A stretch of DNA of 64,000 nt. Source: Galbibacter mesophilus. GTDB lineage: Bacteria > Bacteroidota > Bacteroidia > Flavobacteriales > Flavobacteriaceae. The notes below the pieces were generated by a model. That model was given only the letters and a program-made list of their open reading frames with translations, was not told the DNA's origin and ran no database searches. Below are positions 62,537-64,000 of the stretch, piece after piece. A program made the translations under genes and the position numbers. The first letter of the stretch is position 1. Every line of letters begins with the position of its first letter. The stretch spans positions 62,001 through 126,000 of the forward strand of contig NZ_JAMQVC010000003.1 in the NCBI RefSeq assembly GCF_023721415.1. The letters are read 5' to 3'.

Positions 62537-64000
62537 TCTATAGCATCTTTTATATAATCAGGAACAATTATTTCGGCACTTTTTTTGTCTAAGATTTCGA
62601 ATGCACATTCAGCTTTTTCATCGAGCATAAATTGCTGAACACTTCTCGTTTTTCTTCCTGGTAAAAATAAATCATTGCAAATTTTTGTATTTGAATTAAA
62701 CATTGAAATCTCGAATGTTGAGATAGAATTATCAGTCTCAGAGAAAACTTGAATATTTGGTGTTATGTATTTAGCATATCTGTCTATGCAGTTCTTTTGA
62801 TAATCTGAATCGTTATCTCTGATAACTGCTGTTTTGATATTTAATAGTTTAGAAATCTCTAAATATCTTTTAAAACTTGTACCATCCACCGAAATTATGT
62901 GAGAATCTAGTTCGTTTGGATTTTTACCTGTTACTATTTCAAAAAATCTTTCTAGCAAAATAAATTCCGCATCTCCTTCTACAAGAATTACTTTTTTAGA
63001 TAAAATGAATTCCAAAATATTGTTATCTGGGGCTTTCATAAAGAAGTTTGCAGTAGAATCTTCTAAATGGGTTAGGTTAATAGATATTGAACTATTACTG
63101 TTCAACAAAATGGTATTTCTTAAATCTAGCCTTGAACTAATTAAATTACTATGAGTAGCAATGAAAATTTGTTTGTTTTTGGAATCATTTATTCTTGAAA
63201 TGAGGTTTTTCATATTCAAATGACTTAAATGATTCTCGGGTTCTTCTAGTAAAACAAAATCTAATTCATTTTGATTTTTTTGTAAAGCAAACTCCGTTTT
63301 TATGAAACATTGACGACCTTTTCCCTTGTTTTGAATATCAATATTTTCCTCGGTTATAGTTAGGTCTGTTACCAAGTTTGATTTCTTGTCATTTTTGATT
63401 CCAAATTGATAATCTCCTGTCTTTTTATTGACGTCAGCTAAAATTTTTTCGCGATAATCATTCTTGTATTTACGATATTCATTTAAGTGTTTGTTTTTTT
63501 CTGAAAGAGAAACGTTGCTATCGTATAAGGTCTTTATATATTGATTTGTAGCATATTCATTATTTATAAGAGTATTATCTAATAGAATATGCTTGAAGTC
63601 TTTTTTGAAACTTAGGTATGGCTGTCCGGAAAATTTGTGAAAAGCAATTGAATAATATTCGAACGGAAAGTTCTGTTTCCCTTCCGCTAAAATTTCAGAA
63701 ATATCCTTGCTTAATTCGTCACGCGGTTCACAAATCAGTGAAAATCCGAATTGGTCAGTTCCAAGAGTATTATTCCTACCGTAATAATCGTCTTTATCTC
63801 CTAGATTATCAAAATACAATTCAACTTTTAGTTTAGGTAGGGTTTCATATGTATTAGTCAGGAAGAAATTTTCAACAGCTTTAGAATTGAATAGTAGATC
63901 TAGTCCTTCGGTTTCAACTCGATTTCTGCTGCCTCTAAAAGCCAAGTCAATAGCTAGTAGTATTGAACTTTTTCCAGATTCATTATCACCAATTAGAACA
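62518..64000 (-). CDS. OLD-family ATPase/TOPRIM nuclease, GajA-like (5' partial)
   Basis: At least 493 residues are visible; the first ones lie beyond the window. The Walker A motif IGDNESGKSS (minus strand, about 63993-63964) shows the frame continues to the window edge, so the TTG-initiated reading at 63945 is not the true start. Further motifs are Walker B FVLLEEPENHLS, the H-loop IFIATHSNLIS, and a C-terminal TOPRIM domain with VILVEGDAEFILLERF and RDNDSDYQ (the DxD motif). This order is that of class 2 OLD nucleases such as GajA, which use ATP or nucleotide sensing to control DNA cleavage. It overlaps the helicase gene by 19 bp. Confidence 0.87.
   Translation of the reverse strand, partial: VLIGDNESGKSSILLAIDLAFRGSRNRVETEGLDLLFNSKAVENFFLTNTYETLPKLKVELYFDNLGDKDDYYGRNNTLGTDQFGFSLICEPRDELSKDISEILAEGKQNFPFEYYSIAFHKFSGQPYLSFKKDFKHILLDNTLINNEYATNQYIKTLYDSNVSLSEKNKHLNEYRKYKNDYREKILADVNKKTGDYQFGIKNDKKSNLVTDLTITEENIDIQNKGKGRQCFIKTEFALQKNQNELDFVLLEEPENHLSHLNMKNLISRINDSKNKQIFIATHSNLISSRLDLRNTILLNSNSSISINLTHLEDSTANFFMKAPDNNILEFILSKKVILVEGDAEFILLERFFEIVTGKNPNELDSHIISVDGTSFKRYLEISKLLNIKTAVIRDNDSDYQKNCIDRYAKYITPNIQVFSETDNSISTFEISMFNSNTKICNDLFLPGRKTRSVQQFMLDEKAECAFEILDKKSAEIIVPDYIKDAIEWLIKN

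Overview
The window looks like a chromosomal segment of a low-GC marine-type member of the Flavobacteriaceae (Bacteroidota). The evidence is a SusC/SusD pair, the L28-L33-DUF4295-FtsY-RimO gene order, the KdsD-TatC-LptB cluster next to RecQ, BshA (bacillithiol), many Bacteroidota-only lipoproteins, a few TAnnTTTG-type -10 boxes and frequent TTG starts. No rRNA, tRNA, CRISPR array or transposase was seen.

Layout. 1-5 kb: ribosomal proteins L28 (partial) and L33, DUF4295, ftsY, an amidase lipoprotein and rimO. 5-9.5 kb: small envelope genes (Dabb lipoprotein, DUF6515, DUF2092), an aquaporin, apt and an unlisted 50-residue protein. 9.5-16.5 kb: pssA, an NlpE/META lipoprotein, lptB, an AhpD-like protein, tatC, kdsD and recQ. 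16.5-22.1 kb: four same-strand genes (AmiE-like serine hydrolase, amidohydrolase, lipoprotein, VanX-like dipeptidase) bracketed by two inverted copies of a 164-bp dispersed repeat. 22-26.5 kb: rsmE, a membrane protein, a 21-bp tandem-repeat array, a DUF2490 protein, an NTF2-like lipoprotein and a PNPOx-like protein. 26.7-34.7 kb: cobC, cobS, cobT and tsaD on the minus strand, divergent from a giant tamB. 35-38 kb: pfkA, gapA and a BadF-family sugar kinase. 38-47 kb: a SusC/SusD locus with a GHL10 (DigH-like) hydrolase, a TlpA-like lipoprotein and a divergent DeoR regulator. 46.8-55.4 kb: ridA, lptD, an Amidase_3 protein, an MlaD-type protein and two Hdr-like Fe-S proteins around a HAD phosphatase. 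55.6-59.8 kb: a NagZ-AmiE fusion and bshA. 59.8-64 kb: an AT-rich accessory region with a DEDDh exonuclease bracketed by two structured elements, then a Gabija-like pair (UvrD-like helicase plus OLD/TOPRIM nuclease) that runs off the right edge.

Themes. Envelope biogenesis is heavily represented (LptB, LptD, TamB, MlaD, TatC, KdsD, PssA). A second theme is peptidoglycan turnover: a NagZ-AmiE fusion, its truncated paralogue, a VanX-like dipeptidase, an Amidase_3 enzyme, a DigH-like GHL10 hydrolase beside SusC/SusD, and a BadF kinase of the family that includes MurK. The joint role is inferred from family membership, not shown by sequence.

Best candidates for something new are the accessory region at the right edge, with its paired about 135-bp elements that resemble cassette boundaries, and the 21-bp tandem array at 23.8-24.05 kb. 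Several starts were moved from the longest ORF to the start that matches the conserved family N terminus or signal peptide.
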